A DNA stretch of 64,000 nucleotides from an uncultured Alphaproteobacteria bacterium (GTDB taxonomy: Bacteria > Pseudomonadota > Alphaproteobacteria > RF32 > CAG-239), in assembly GCA_949297415.1 (NCBI GenBank), contig CASFSV010000036.1, forward strand, positions 1-64,000, written 5' to 3'. How positions within the stretch are numbered: position 1 is the first letter of the stretch; each line of letters starts with the position of its first letter. Positions 25,026-34,189 of the stretch are shown piece after piece. The notes under the pieces were generated by a model that saw only the letters and a list, made by a program, of their open reading frames with translations, made no database searches and was not told where the DNA came from. The position numbers were made by a program, and so were the translations under genes.

Positions 25026-25772
25026 TTATTTCTTAGGTTTAAAAGGAATAATATGAGGCTGTGTTTTTGCCGAAGCAATAGGTTCATCATTTTTTGAGCC
25101 ATTAAGGTTCATATAAACGCATCGACCATTAGCGGCTTTTTTCTGCTTTGGCTTAGTAAGACTAGGCTTAGGCATTGAAAAAATGGGTGTCGGCTGAGCA
25201 ATAGGTTCAGGCGGAGGAGCAATCTGTTCGGTTTGGGACAGAGATTGATGAACAGAAAGTTTAGTTTGTACCGCATCTCGTTGGAAATAGAAACCATCAT
25301 CTTTATCAAAGCGAAGGGTATAATTTTCTTCGCCGAGAACAACCTTATCACCAACATCAATAGGATAATCTTGATATATCTGCCCTTCAAATTGTTTAGT
25401 CCGTTCAACATCAACCAAACAGACCGGTTGATAAAGTAGAGTATCAATATCATCCATTTCTATCGCCCAACAAGTACAAATAAACTGATTTTGAGGAACG
25501 GAATAGAGATTTACGGGATAAATATCAGTTATATCACAATCAAAATCCAACTTCAAAAAAGCCTCAACATCACTTTGCGTCAAAAGAGAAAGAACTTTTT
25601 TAATTACAATTTCTCCGGTAGAGGTAAACACCGATGCCAGCAAAGTATTATTCCAACGAAAGAAAGCCTCAGACATAATCGGGATAAAACGTATTATCTC
25701 AGCATTAAGGACTTCAGCATAATTATCCAATTTCACGATAGGCAAAAAAGCAAAATTTTCTTGAGTATTCAA
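25026..25772 (-). CDS. Unknown protein, 248 aa, TTG start overlapping upstream stop
   Basis: Not recognised. The first 150 residues form a mixed alpha/beta domain ('FAFLPIVKLDNYAEVLNAE', 'IEMDDIDTLLYQPVCLVDVE'); the last 90 are Pro/Gln/Lys-rich and probably disordered. The only in-frame start near the beginning is TTG at 25772, which overlaps the TGA of the 64-aa frame by four bases (TTGA), a layout for translational coupling. No Shine-Dalgarno is evident. Either the two frames are coupled genes or one gene split by a frameshift. Confidence 0.55.
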   Translation of the reverse strand: MNTQENFAFLPIVKLDNYAEVLNAEIIRFIPIMSEAFFRWNNTLLASVFTSTGEIVIKKVLSLLTQSDVEAFLKLDFDCDITDIYPVNLYSVPQNQFICTCWAIEMDDIDTLLYQPVCLVDVERTKQFEGQIYQDYPIDVGDKVVLGEENYTLRFDKDDGFYFQRDAVQTKLSVHQSLSQTEQIAPPPEPIAQPTPIFSMPKPSLTKPKQKKAANGRCVYMNLNGSKNDEPIASAKTQPHIIPFKPKK

Positions 25773-25963
25773 ATGCCCATATGCCAGAAAGGCAAAATAG
25801 GATATTTAAGTGAGTTAAAGGCAATGTTACATAAAAGGACAACACCGCCGGCTCCGCAATATTCCTCAAAAAAGTCTTGAGCATCAACAGAATTTTCCGT
25901 AAGTAACAAATCCGCCGCCGAAGCATATTGTTCGGGATTTGGAATAAAACCTATTTCTTTCAT
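25769..25963 (-). CDS. Small protein upstream of and coupled to the 248-aa gene
   Basis: 64 aa, acidic N-terminal half ('LLLTENSVDAQDFFEEYCG'), hydrophobic middle ('AGGVVLLCNIAFNSL'). The ATG at 25963 has only an A/T-rich leader. A TTGCTT-N17-TAATCC element lies upstream. Its stop TGA shares bases with the TTG start of the next frame. Unknown function; could be the N-terminal part of a frameshifted larger gene. Confidence 0.45.
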   Translation of the reverse strand: MKEIGFIPNPEQYASAADLLLTENSVDAQDFFEEYCGAGGVVLLCNIAFNSLKYPILPFWHMGI

Positions 25964-26067
25964 AAAAATACAATTTAGGATTAGACATAATCTTATATTA
26001 AAGCAAGATTAGGCTACACCTCAAAAAAATATTATGTCAATAGTTTTGTCAATAAGAAATGAAAAAT

Positions 26068-27510
26068 TTACATAACTTTGATTTTGTGCAAAAGGACGAA
26101 TATGGCAATAACTTCCAAACGTCCTAAAACCATAATAAAAGCCAGCAGATATTTAACAAAAGGGGTAAATCCAGCAAAACTGCCAGCCGGTCCAGTTGCT
26201 TCGGTTAGTCCGATACCTGAGTTTGTGATATTACCGGTAACAGCTCCCAGAGCCGTCAGAAAATCAACCCCGGTCATTGTGATAACGAGAGTAAATAACA
26301 CAATAGCGAACAAGAAACCTAAAACCATGACAAAGACAGAAGCCACAATATTATCATCAATAATTTTGCCACCGGCTTTCATTACGGCAACTTGATTAGG
26401 AGAGAGGGACGTTGTTGCATTTTTATGAAAGAAAGCACCGATAACTTGCCAACGGAAGATTTTAATAGAACCGGAAGTAGAACCGGTACAACCGCCGGTT
26501 AGGAAAAGAATAAAGAATACCACCGGAACCCATCCACCCCATTGAATAAAGTCATAAGAAGAAAGTCCTGTAGTAGTTATTGCCGAAATAACATTAAAAG
26601 ATACTTGTCTGAAAGCGGTTGTAAAATTGATCTGAGAAGAGATAGCATAAAAAATAGAGATACTAAGGATATAGAAAGCAACAACTTTAAGAAAAGCGTT
26701 AACTTGTTTATTACCGGTAATAAAAGCAAGACTTCTTTTTTTCGCAATCAGAATAAAATATGTCATAGGGAGCGAGCCGAGCAACATAAAGATGCCGATA
26801 ATCGCTTCAATAGTAGGACTATCAAAAAAAGCCACCGAATTATTTTTTGTAGATAGCCCACCGGTACATAAGGTAGCCAGAGCAAAGCAGATAGCATCAA
26901 ACCAGTTCATTCCGGCCCATTTAAGCAAAAGAGCGCAAATAATATTGAGAAGCACATAGGTAATAATAATATCTTTAGCGATATAGCGAACTTTAGGCAA
27001 GAATTTCTCTTCAGTATCGGAGTTTTCCTTAGTAAAGATGTGCATACCGCCGATTCCCAAGAAAGGCATAAGCGCCACGGCAAAAATAACGATACCGACA
27101 CCGCTGACACCATTAAGGATAGCGCGCCAAAAGAGGACGGATTTAGGCTGAGCTTCCACATCGGTTAAGATAGTAGAGCCGGTTGTGGTCAAACCGGAAG
27201 TTGCTTCAAATAGGGCATCGGCATAAGAGGTGATATCACCGTTGCCATAGAGAGGTAAAGCGCAGATAAAAGGGCAGACAAGCCAACAAGTAACGGTAAT
27301 GAGATAACCTTGCAAGATAGAGATTTTCTTAATTTTCCCATAGTTGGCAAGAAACAGCATTCCGCCCAAGAACATAGAGAGGATAGAACATTCGATAAAT
27401 GTAACATCAAAAGCGCCAGTATAATATTTAAGCACTGCGGCAGGAAGGAGCATCAATGCGCCCCAAACAAAGATAATAAAGCCGTTAATCATCAAAACCG
27501 GTTGCCACAT
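26068..27510 (-). CDS. trkH: TrkH/TrkG-type potassium uptake membrane subunit
   Basis: Inner-membrane K+ channel subunit. About ten TM helices in a fourfold pseudo-repeat with selectivity loops: 'TSGLTTTGSTI' (first pore loop), 'CTGGLSTKN', 'SAITTTGLSSYDF', 'GNITNSGIGLTEATGP'; also 'TGGCTGSTSGSIKIFRW'. 480 aa is typical. ATG 27510 with AGGAT; a TTG lies one codon earlier. The regulatory TrkA subunit is not in this window. Confidence 0.93.
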   Translation of the reverse strand: MWQPVLMINGFIIFVWGALMLLPAAVLKYYTGAFDVTFIECSILSMFLGGMLFLANYGKIKKISILQGYLITVTCWLVCPFICALPLYGNGDITSYADALFEATSGLTTTGSTILTDVEAQPKSVLFWRAILNGVSGVGIVIFAVALMPFLGIGGMHIFTKENSDTEEKFLPKVRYIAKDIIITYVLLNIICALLLKWAGMNWFDAICFALATLCTGGLSTKNNSVAFFDSPTIEAIIGIFMLLGSLPMTYFILIAKKRSLAFITGNKQVNAFLKVVAFYILSISIFYAISSQINFTTAFRQVSFNVISAITTTGLSSYDFIQWGGWVPVVFFILFLTGGCTGSTSGSIKIFRWQVIGAFFHKNATTSLSPNQVAVMKAGGKIIDDNIVASVFVMVLGFLFAIVLFTLVITMTGVDFLTALGAVTGNITNSGIGLTEATGPAGSFAGFTPFVKYLLAFIMVLGRLEVIAIFVLLHKIKVM

Positions 27511-27622
27511 CAAGAAAATCCTCTTCTATTACAATCTCTGGTATCATATAGGCGGTGGCAGTATTTTTCAATCGCAACAAGATTTTATCCACTTATGAAA
27601 GGAGAGGAAGTTAAAAAGGCAT

Positions 27623-27648
27623 AAAAAAAGCTCCCCGAAGGGAGCCGA
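27623..27648 (-). terminator. Terminator of the 392-aa gene
   Basis: Minus strand GGCTCCC, loop TTC, GGGGAGC, T7. Confidence 0.85.
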
Positions 27649-27663
27649 AATTTAAACTGCGAC

Positions 27664-28842
27664 TTATTCAAAATAGTGCTTATCCGGCGTATTGATAAGC
27701 CACTGCTTAAATTTGCATTGTTTTTGGAATGAACCGCCGATGAAGTTCAGATAATCCCCAATGAGGTTTTTGATGCCTTCATCGTATTCCTCCGGTGTGT
27801 AGGAATTGCGAGCAAACAAATCAGATAAGATAATGTTTGACACCGCTTCCTCGTGAGGAATACCGTAAAGAATTTCCTGATAGTTCGGCCACCCCATATT
27901 GGAGTAGTTGACGATGATATCACGGAACTTCTCCCAGTCGGCGTTGAAAACTCCGGGCATCCCGTAACGTTCGGGCGAGGTGGATTTTGTCACGCCGTTA
28001 AAGCGCACGGTATCTTTCTTTAACGGGCCCAAGCAAGCAGCAATGTAACCCAGATAAATTTCCGATATCTTCGCTTCAGGAATGACTACTTTGGAAGTTT
28101 GAGGCAAGAAGATAGGGCAGTGCGCCAATACGAGGTTGACTTTTACCGCCGCAAATTTCTCTTGTCTGAGCTGCCACATCCACTCGGCAAGCAATCGCTT
28201 GTCGTAAAATGGATTACCTGAACAGATGACGAAAGTGACCTCTTTGAGGCCTTGAGATACGGCAAAATTGTATATCTCAATCAAGTTGCCCTCCGAGTCG
28301 TCATCATCGCTCGGAAAATAATTCCGATGGGCATAGTCCTCACCGGTCATGAGGGACATCAAGGCTGTGTATGTGTCGTACTCCGTTTTGCGGATAAGCC
28401 CGCTAAACCGATAGTACAACTTTTGGAACAAGCCCTTATTCCCCTCCTTGCCTGAAGTCAAGAACGGCAACACTCTTCCCGCGCTTTTTGCATACCACCG
28501 CAAAATCTCCATTGCAAACAGCGGAGCTGTTAAGAAACCGCTGAAACAATAAAGATAAGGGTTAATCATGTTTTTCGGCAGGTCGTACAACGAGCATACG
28601 ACAGCCTTAGACGTTCCCCCCTGAGCGTTGGGGTAGTTGAATGAACTGCCGGGCTTCAATCCGCCGATTTCTTCCGCATAGCGGAGCGTTTCGGCATCAA
28701 GATTGACCTGACGCGGTTTGACGATGTTAACACGTTCCGCCATAAACTGCCGTCCGACAGCATTACAGCGATACTGGTTCAACTCCATTAATTTCTGAAA
28801 ATCTTCGCGGTTCGTATCCACGAATTCATAAAAATTTTCCAT
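27664..28842 (-). CDS. Unknown soluble protein, 392 aa, atypical composition
   Basis: Not recognised. Mixed alpha/beta protein without signal peptide or TM span; strands such as 'LKEVTFVICSGNPFYDKRL' and 'AAVKVNLVLAHCPIFLP' followed by 'ISEIYLGYIAACLGP' suggest a Rossmann-like core, and the order resembles that of the 425-aa protein at 9257. G+C is about one half in the lines I counted, far above the flanks, codon use is correspondingly different, and no Shine-Dalgarno precedes the ATG. With the SPFH gene, this is one of two compositional outliers in the window, so recent transfer is likely. Confidence 0.7.
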   Translation of the reverse strand: MENFYEFVDTNREDFQKLMELNQYRCNAVGRQFMAERVNIVKPRQVNLDAETLRYAEEIGGLKPGSSFNYPNAQGGTSKAVVCSLYDLPKNMINPYLYCFSGFLTAPLFAMEILRWYAKSAGRVLPFLTSGKEGNKGLFQKLYYRFSGLIRKTEYDTYTALMSLMTGEDYAHRNYFPSDDDDSEGNLIEIYNFAVSQGLKEVTFVICSGNPFYDKRLLAEWMWQLRQEKFAAVKVNLVLAHCPIFLPQTSKVVIPEAKISEIYLGYIAACLGPLKKDTVRFNGVTKSTSPERYGMPGVFNADWEKFRDIIVNYSNMGWPNYQEILYGIPHEEAVSNIILSDLFARNSYTPEEYDEGIKNLIGDYLNFIGGSFQKQCKFKQWLINTPDKHYFE

Positions 28843-28946
28843 AATGAGTAATTTTAGTTATACATATATTTTTTAGACCTCAAGAATAGCACATTTTAAA
28901 GGCAAAGTCAAACAGATAGAAAAGAAAAAGAGAGCTAAAGACAAGG

Positions 28947-30533
28947 CTAAAAAGAAATGCGCCACCAGATAAAAGCACTCAAAAAGGCAAATACGCTCAC
29001 AAGAATAAGGACGCAGACTTGCCCTTTGCGAGGGATAGAATTGCAAAATTGCGCCAACAAAATCGCCCATGCGAGGGTAATAATTGCCACATACCGAAAA
29101 TCTTGATTGCACATATACGGGTGCATCAGCCCAAAAGCGACTTGCCCCGCTAAAATTCCCATAAGTAAAACAATCGCTAACCAAGAGTTAGTTGCCCTTT
29201 TACAGAAGATAAAATAAAACACCACGCCCCAGAGCAACAGTAAAATCGCTTTAAATATCCAGACAAGCGTATGAACCATCAGCATAATATCACCAGCACG
29301 ATACGAAAAGTCCCATTGCCCGAAGAGAGCTGTTTTCGTCATGGTTTCCCATAGGTTGATGCCAAAGTCATTATAAAACATCCGTTCATAAAACCAAGCC
29401 CCCAACGGATTAAACCTTTGCCAAAAAGAGTAAGGTTTGAGCGACAAATGCTCTTGCGGTGGCACAAAATCCGCTCCGACGTGTAAGAAAAAGTGTTGAT
29501 ACAAAGGCCAAATCGCCAAGCCACAAAGTAGGACAATGCTAAAAATGCTGATTTCAAGCCACGTTTGTTTGTCGTTGTGTTGAATAAGCCGTAAGAGTAG
29601 AATAATCGCGGTTAAAGGCAGAACTACAATAGCGGAAAGTTTGGTAAGCGCGGCAAGCGTTGCGAAAATAAAAAGATAAATTAAGTTTTTGCGTCCACCC
29701 TTTTGATAATAGAGTATGGAATAGTAGATTGTTCCCGCCTGCAAAGGCAAAAGCAAGCAATCGTTATTAAAAAATCCGGAGATGGCATTATAAGCTGGAA
29801 AGAAGATAACGAGTAACAAACCACAAAAATAGGGGATAGGATGCAGATTAAACAGCCGTAAGATTTTATCGCAAATAAGATAGTAGCCCAACATATAGCA
29901 GCAAAAGGCCACTTGAGCTGTTTCAGCCGCAATTTGCATACTGTCGGTAAAGAGGAGTACAAATCTCATTTCCGCAGCAGCCAAGAAGAAATGCAAAATG
30001 GGGTGATATGTTGAGTATGAAGGGCGAGTTAAGAGCGGATTTTCGTTCCAAAATAAGAAATTATTTTCTAAAATATACTCAATGTAGTTAAAACATGAAG
30101 CAAAATCGTATTGAATATCGGAAAGCCCCGTATTGGTAATAAGCGAAAGATTAAAGAAAAAAGCTGCAAAAATAAGGAGCAAACCATAATCGGAAACATC
30201 AGTATCAGCGCGGTGACGCTTTAAAATCGGAGCAAAAATAAGAAAAAAAGCAAAAATCCATACGCCCCAAATATGAGCTTTAAGATAAAAGGGGAGCAAA
30301 GCGGCAATAAGAGCCATAGTCCACCAAATGCGGAGGGATTGATTTTGGAATTGCAACGGATTAAACGCCACAGCCATAGCCAGCGCCCCCCACAAATTAA
30401 GTTGAGCAATATTGAGTTGATAAATACTGGCAATAAGCGTCAGAGCGAAGAACATGACGGACGCAAGTAAAAAAGAACAAATCGGAAATTTATGACAAAA
30501 ATCGGTCACGACACACTCTCTGCGAAAAAACAT
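28947..30533 (-). CDS. Polytopic GT-C-type membrane protein (putative glycosyltransferase)
   Basis: About 12-13 TM helices over 528 aa. The first periplasmic loop region contains 'WNENPLLTRPSYSTYHPIL' and 'ISGFFNNDCLLLPLQAGTI', which fits the pattern of GT39/ArnT-like enzymes that use lipid-linked sugars (acidic/His residues in the first loop, ND pair after the 'NAISGFF' turn). No confident family match. Start uncertain: ATG 30533 lacks a ribosome site; GTG 30509 has AGAGAG six bases upstream. Composition is more GC-rich than average but less so than the 392-aa gene. Confidence 0.65.
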   Translation of the reverse strand: MFFRRECVVTDFCHKFPICSFLLASVMFFALTLIASIYQLNIAQLNLWGALAMAVAFNPLQFQNQSLRIWWTMALIAALLPFYLKAHIWGVWIFAFFLIFAPILKRHRADTDVSDYGLLLIFAAFFFNLSLITNTGLSDIQYDFASCFNYIEYILENNFLFWNENPLLTRPSYSTYHPILHFFLAAAEMRFVLLFTDSMQIAAETAQVAFCCYMLGYYLICDKILRLFNLHPIPYFCGLLLVIFFPAYNAISGFFNNDCLLLPLQAGTIYYSILYYQKGGRKNLIYLFIFATLAALTKLSAIVVLPLTAIILLLRLIQHNDKQTWLEISIFSIVLLCGLAIWPLYQHFFLHVGADFVPPQEHLSLKPYSFWQRFNPLGAWFYERMFYNDFGINLWETMTKTALFGQWDFSYRAGDIMLMVHTLVWIFKAILLLLWGVVFYFIFCKRATNSWLAIVLLMGILAGQVAFGLMHPYMCNQDFRYVAIITLAWAILLAQFCNSIPRKGQVCVLILVSVFAFLSAFIWWRISF

Positions 30534-30647
30534 TTAAAAACAAGTATCAACTTTTTAAATTTCAAGTCAAGTCTGAAGATGAAAATATCAAAATTTAAGA
30601 AAGTATAAAGATTCAAATAGTTAGCAAAAAAGAGTAAAAAAAAGTGC

Positions 30648-30676
30648 TTGCCAGTATTTTTAAAATATGATATTTT
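30648..30676 (+). promoter_or_regulatory. Promoter of the VWA-MoxR operon
   Basis: TTGCCA (30648-30653), 17-bp spacer, TATTTT (30671-30676), about 30 nt before the ATG at 30706. Confidence 0.65.
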
Positions 30677-30705
30677 AAATTCAAAGCATAAAAAAGAGGA
30701 GCGCT

Positions 30706-33700
30706 ATGGGTATTATGGATTTATTTAATAAAAAAGAAAAAGACGCAGACGAAATTTCCGTAAAAGAGCAGATGAAACAAGATGCCTCTGCAAGAGAAAA
30801 TATAGAAATTGAGGTTTCCGGTACCGAAAAGTATAGGAAAGAAGCACAAATTCGCCACATTAGTGATATTGTCAAAAATCCGTTGAATAAAATGCGTATT
30901 GAATTTTCGCAAAAGTTCTTAAGCGGCAATCCAGACGACTACACAGAAAGCTATGTCAGAGAGCTCCATAAAAAAATTGCCCCTATGTTTGAAGATAGCG
31001 AAGAAAGAAAACAAATTTATGCATCTCATCAAGAAAATTTTGAACATTTTTTAGCCACAGGGGATATAAAAACACCTCTGAATTTGAAAGATGAAGAATC
31101 ACAATTTTTTTGGGGTGTGGCGCTTGGTTTATATGCCATACATCCAGAAATGCAAATCATGTGGGACAGAAAAAATCAAGCCGAACGTATTTCAAAGAGT
31201 ACGATATGGCGGCGTATAGCCTCATCATCATATATGCAGCAAGAATTGCAAAAACACGCGATGATTGTTGAAAGTGCAGTAGATAATCCGGACACCAAGT
31301 TGGTATGGAGTGAAAATGGCTATCCGAACATCAGTTATTGTTTTATACCAGACAAAAACATCATTATCGACGATATGTTGTGGACATTGGTAACCGGTGT
31401 TGATGCAGCTGCAACCGCAATGAACCATGAAATTGCGCACTCCAAAGGAACTCAGTTTACCAAAAGTAAACGCATGGAAGAAATAGAAAAAAGACAAGAA
31501 GTCTTAATTGAAGAAATGAAAGAAAGCACAGCCCGTAAAGATATGGAGGGGTGGAAAAAAGCAGCTAAAGAAGCAATACGCCTAAGAGTTGAATATACCT
31601 ATCGTTTTTATTTCTTTGATGAATTGGAAAATATGTATGCAAATCGCTATGCGGTAAATTTTGGTGGTGATTTTGATAAGGCTCATTTAAACGAATTAGA
31701 ATCAGACATCAATGTCGGCAGAAAATATCTTACCCCGATGAGTATAAAAGAAGCGGAAAAAGAATTAAAAGAAAGTGCGGAAAAGCGTATAGCTCATGTT
31801 AAAGCGATAGCACGAAATAGCTTTTTCGCAAACAACCAAATTATTAACGGTTTGAAGAAAGAAGAGTGGCATAGTTTACGTTTATATCCGGAATTACTGA
31901 GTGGTATAGATAAAGATGGGCGTAAGATGAGTGCTGCAGAAAGTTTTGAATGTATTAGAGAAATCTGCGATAAATTTGAAACTTCACAACCGAATAAAGG
32001 GTTAAAAGAATTAAATGCGGATTTATACAAAAAACGTATGACAACGATGAGCCGCCGCCGAGTTGATATGGTGGATGACTTCTTTGATATGTTTGTGGCT
32101 CCGCATATGGAAGAAATATATCAAAAAGAGGAGAGAAATTTAGAGCAACAGCTTCAACAAGCACAAAATCCGCAAGAAGGTCAGAGTCAGGGGAGAGGAC
32201 AAGGGCAAGGACATGGTCAAGGTCAAGGAGAAGGAATGGATGGAATGCCGCCGCTTCTTCCTCCCCCACCGTTAGAGAATAAACAACAGACAAAAGAGCA
32301 ACAATCAAAACAACAGCAACAAAATAATCAAGATCAAAACCAGAATGGACAAGGCGGTCAAGGTCAAGAGCAAGACAAACAGCAAGGCGGCGATAAAGAT
32401 CAAAACCAGAATGGACAAGGCGGTCAAGGTCAAGAGCAAGACAAACAACAAGGCGGCGATAAAGATCAAAACCAGAATGGACAAGGCGGTCAAGGTCAAG
32501 AGCAAGACAAACAGCAAGGCGGAGATAAAGATCAAAACCGGAATGGACAAGGCGGTCAAGGTCAAGAGCAAGACAAACAACAAGGCGGAGATAAAGATCA
32601 AAACCAGAATGGACAAGGCGGTCAAGGTCAAGAGCAAGACAAACAGCAAGGCGGAGATAAAGACCAAAACCGGAATGGACAAGGCGGTCAAGGTCAAGAG
32701 CAAAATAAACAACAAGGTAGCAATCAAGGCCAAGGACAACAACAAGGAGAAAGTCAAGGCCAGCAAGGCTCAAATGAACAATCAAATAATAGTTCCGAGC
32801 AACAAAACGGACAATTTCCGGATACACGACAATTTGAATTGCCGGATACCGACATTTATCGTCCGAAAATGACCGAAGAGCGAGCTAAAGAGCTATTGGA
32901 AAAAGCCGAATCAATCAAAGAATTAAAACGTAAAGGCGAAGAAAATGGAATTAAACCGAATAATTTGCCAGAGCATAAACAAGATGATGAATATGGGGAT
33001 GCTCCGCAAAAAATAAAAGGCGGTAATGAAGGAGAAAAAGGCAAAAACAATAACAATGACAGTCTTGAAAATTATCTTCCGCAGAATGAGATGCCAACAT
33101 TGATAGAGATTGATGATATGATGAAATTGACGCCGGATAATATGCGAGCGGCACGATTTTATCGAGAAGGAAACTGGGATGAATATCAACGTTACATTGC
33201 GCAATTTAAGAATGAAATTGCTGTAGCGAAAAAAATAATCAAAGAAATCATCAAACAGAATAAATTTGACAGTATTAAGCGAGGTAAGGAACATACAAAA
33301 GAAAAAATGACTCAATTACCGGTGCAAGGCGGTAAAACGATTGATTTGCAACGCCATGTAGAGTTGCAGAAAAAGTTACGCAGAAACGATCCGAATATTA
33401 CCAAAAAAGATTTAGAGCGTTTTCGCACCAAATATAAATATTCGGAGGAAGAAATAATAAAAGAAGTCCAACTCCCGCAATCGAATTTTGGTATTTTGAT
33501 AGATGGTTCAGGTTCCATGACGGGACGTCCGTTTGAAAGTGCATTGGCAATATCCTGTATTTTGTACGAAGCGGCACGCAGTTTCAAAGAAATTAACGTC
33601 TATATTTATATGATGGGGCAACCATATCCATTGACGGTAGCTACACCGGATAATAAAACGAAAGAAATCGGTAAGAATATAGAGAGCGTTCGTGAAGGTC

Positions 33701-34161
33701 AAGGAGGTGCAAACGACTATTTAATTCCAGCAGTGCAACAGTTCTTGAAAGACGTGTCTGAAGACATGGGAAAACATCCGCACGTCAAGAGTGGCTTTAC
33801 GCATATCTTTTCAATTACGGATGGCGGAAATGATGACTACTTTGATGGAAATACGGTCAATGATTGTTTAAGAACAATGTTAGAAAAGAATGAACAATTA
33901 ACCTTTGATAGTTTCTTTATGGGAAATGAAGCTTCCGGAGGCGGCGGCGGATACACCAAGCCATTGATTTATGAAATGCAAAAAGAAGGTTGTATGCGTA
34001 TTGACTATGTAGATGGGATAGAAAGAGGAGAGCAAATTCCAGATAAAATCATGGAAATGCTAAAGAAAAGATTGAAACATAGTACAATAAAAGAGCCAAT
34101 GACGAATAGCGTTAAGGAAAAACTAATAATTGAAACATTAAAATCCATGAAAAAGCGATAG
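30706..34161 (+). CDS. Large metallopeptidase-like/VWA protein, 1151 aa
   Basis: First gene of a five-gene operon. Order: charged helical N-terminus (1-130); a zinc-peptidase-like domain with 'MNHEIAHSKGT', that is HEXXH at 241-245, and about 60 residues later 'DELENMYANRYAV' (Glu306/Glu308) where a third metal ligand could lie; a helical segment to about 480; a Gln/Gly-rich low-complexity region with six 22-residue repeats (about 543-674) and a Pro-rich patch; and a VWA domain with MIDAS 'DGSGSMTG' (Asp933, Ser935, Ser937) and 'FSITDGGNDD'. No signal peptide. CobT-like VWA proteins also have acidic low-complexity middles, but not this HEXXH domain. Works presumably with the AAA+ protein encoded next. 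Ribosome site GAGGAG. Confidence 0.85.
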   Translation: MGIMDLFNKKEKDADEISVKEQMKQDASARENIEIEVSGTEKYRKEAQIRHISDIVKNPLNKMRIEFSQKFLSGNPDDYTESYVRELHKKIAPMFEDSEERKQIYASHQENFEHFLATGDIKTPLNLKDEESQFFWGVALGLYAIHPEMQIMWDRKNQAERISKSTIWRRIASSSYMQQELQKHAMIVESAVDNPDTKLVWSENGYPNISYCFIPDKNIIIDDMLWTLVTGVDAAATAMNHEIAHSKGTQFTKSKRMEEIEKRQEVLIEEMKESTARKDMEGWKKAAKEAIRLRVEYTYRFYFFDELENMYANRYAVNFGGDFDKAHLNELESDINVGRKYLTPMSIKEAEKELKESAEKRIAHVKAIARNSFFANNQIINGLKKEEWHSLRLYPELLSGIDKDGRKMSAAESFECIREICDKFETSQPNKGLKELNADLYKKRMTTMSRRRVDMVDDFFDMFVAPHMEEIYQKEERNLEQQLQQAQNPQEGQSQGRGQGQGHGQGQGEGMDGMPPLLPPPPLENKQQTKEQQSKQQQQNNQDQNQNGQGGQGQEQDKQQGGDKDQNQNGQGGQGQEQDKQQGGDKDQNQNGQGGQGQEQDKQQGGDKDQNRNGQGGQGQEQDKQQGGDKDQNQNGQGGQGQEQDKQQGGDKDQNRNGQGGQGQEQNKQQGSNQGQGQQQGESQGQQGSNEQSNNSSEQQNGQFPDTRQFELPDTDIYRPKMTEERAKELLEKAESIKELKRKGEENGIKPNNLPEHKQDDEYGDAPQKIKGGNEGEKGKNNNNDSLENYLPQNEMPTLIEIDDMMKLTPDNMRAARFYREGNWDEYQRYIAQFKNEIAVAKKIIKEIIKQNKFDSIKRGKEHTKEKMTQLPVQGGKTIDLQRHVELQKKLRRNDPNITKKDLERFRTKYKYSEEEIIKEVQLPQSNFGILIDGSGSMTGRPFESALAISCILYEAARSFKEINVYIYMMGQPYPLTVATPDNKTKEIGKNIESVREGQGGANDYLIPAVQQFLKDVSEDMGKHPHVKSGFTHIFSITDGGNDDYFDGNTVNDCLRTMLEKNEQLTFDSFFMGNEASGGGGGYTKPLIYEMQKEGCMRIDYVDGIERGEQIPDKIMEMLKKRLKHSTIKEPMTNSVKEKLIIETLKSMKKR
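32332..32727 (+). repeat. Six tandem 66-bp repeats inside the VWA gene
   Basis: Units start at 32332, 32398, 32464, 32530, 32596 and 32662 and encode 22 residues rich in Gln, Gly and Asp ('DQNQNGQGGQGQEQDKQQGG' plus 'DK'). Units differ by only a few bases (Gln/Arg in position 4), and the last decays at its end. The near-identity suggests recent expansion and probable copy-number variation. Confidence 0.95.
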
Positions 34162-34170
34162 TCAGAGGAT

Positions 34171-34189
34171 TTATTGTTTGCAACAATAA
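34171..34189 (+). promoter_or_regulatory. Intercistronic hairpin in the VWA-MoxR operon
   Basis: Perfect 8-bp stem TTATTGTT / AACAATAA with loop TGC and no following T-run, in the 84-bp gap between the VWA and MoxR genes. It could protect or adjust the mRNA; it is not a typical terminator. Confidence 0.4.

Noticed and set aside
31955-32827. Antisense open frame of 290 codons (and 153- and 175-codon frames) over the VWA gene repeats
   Set aside because: They arise because the 66-bp repeat is open in several frames; the plus-strand frame continues into recognisable VWA and HEXXH domains and has a promoter and ribosome site.
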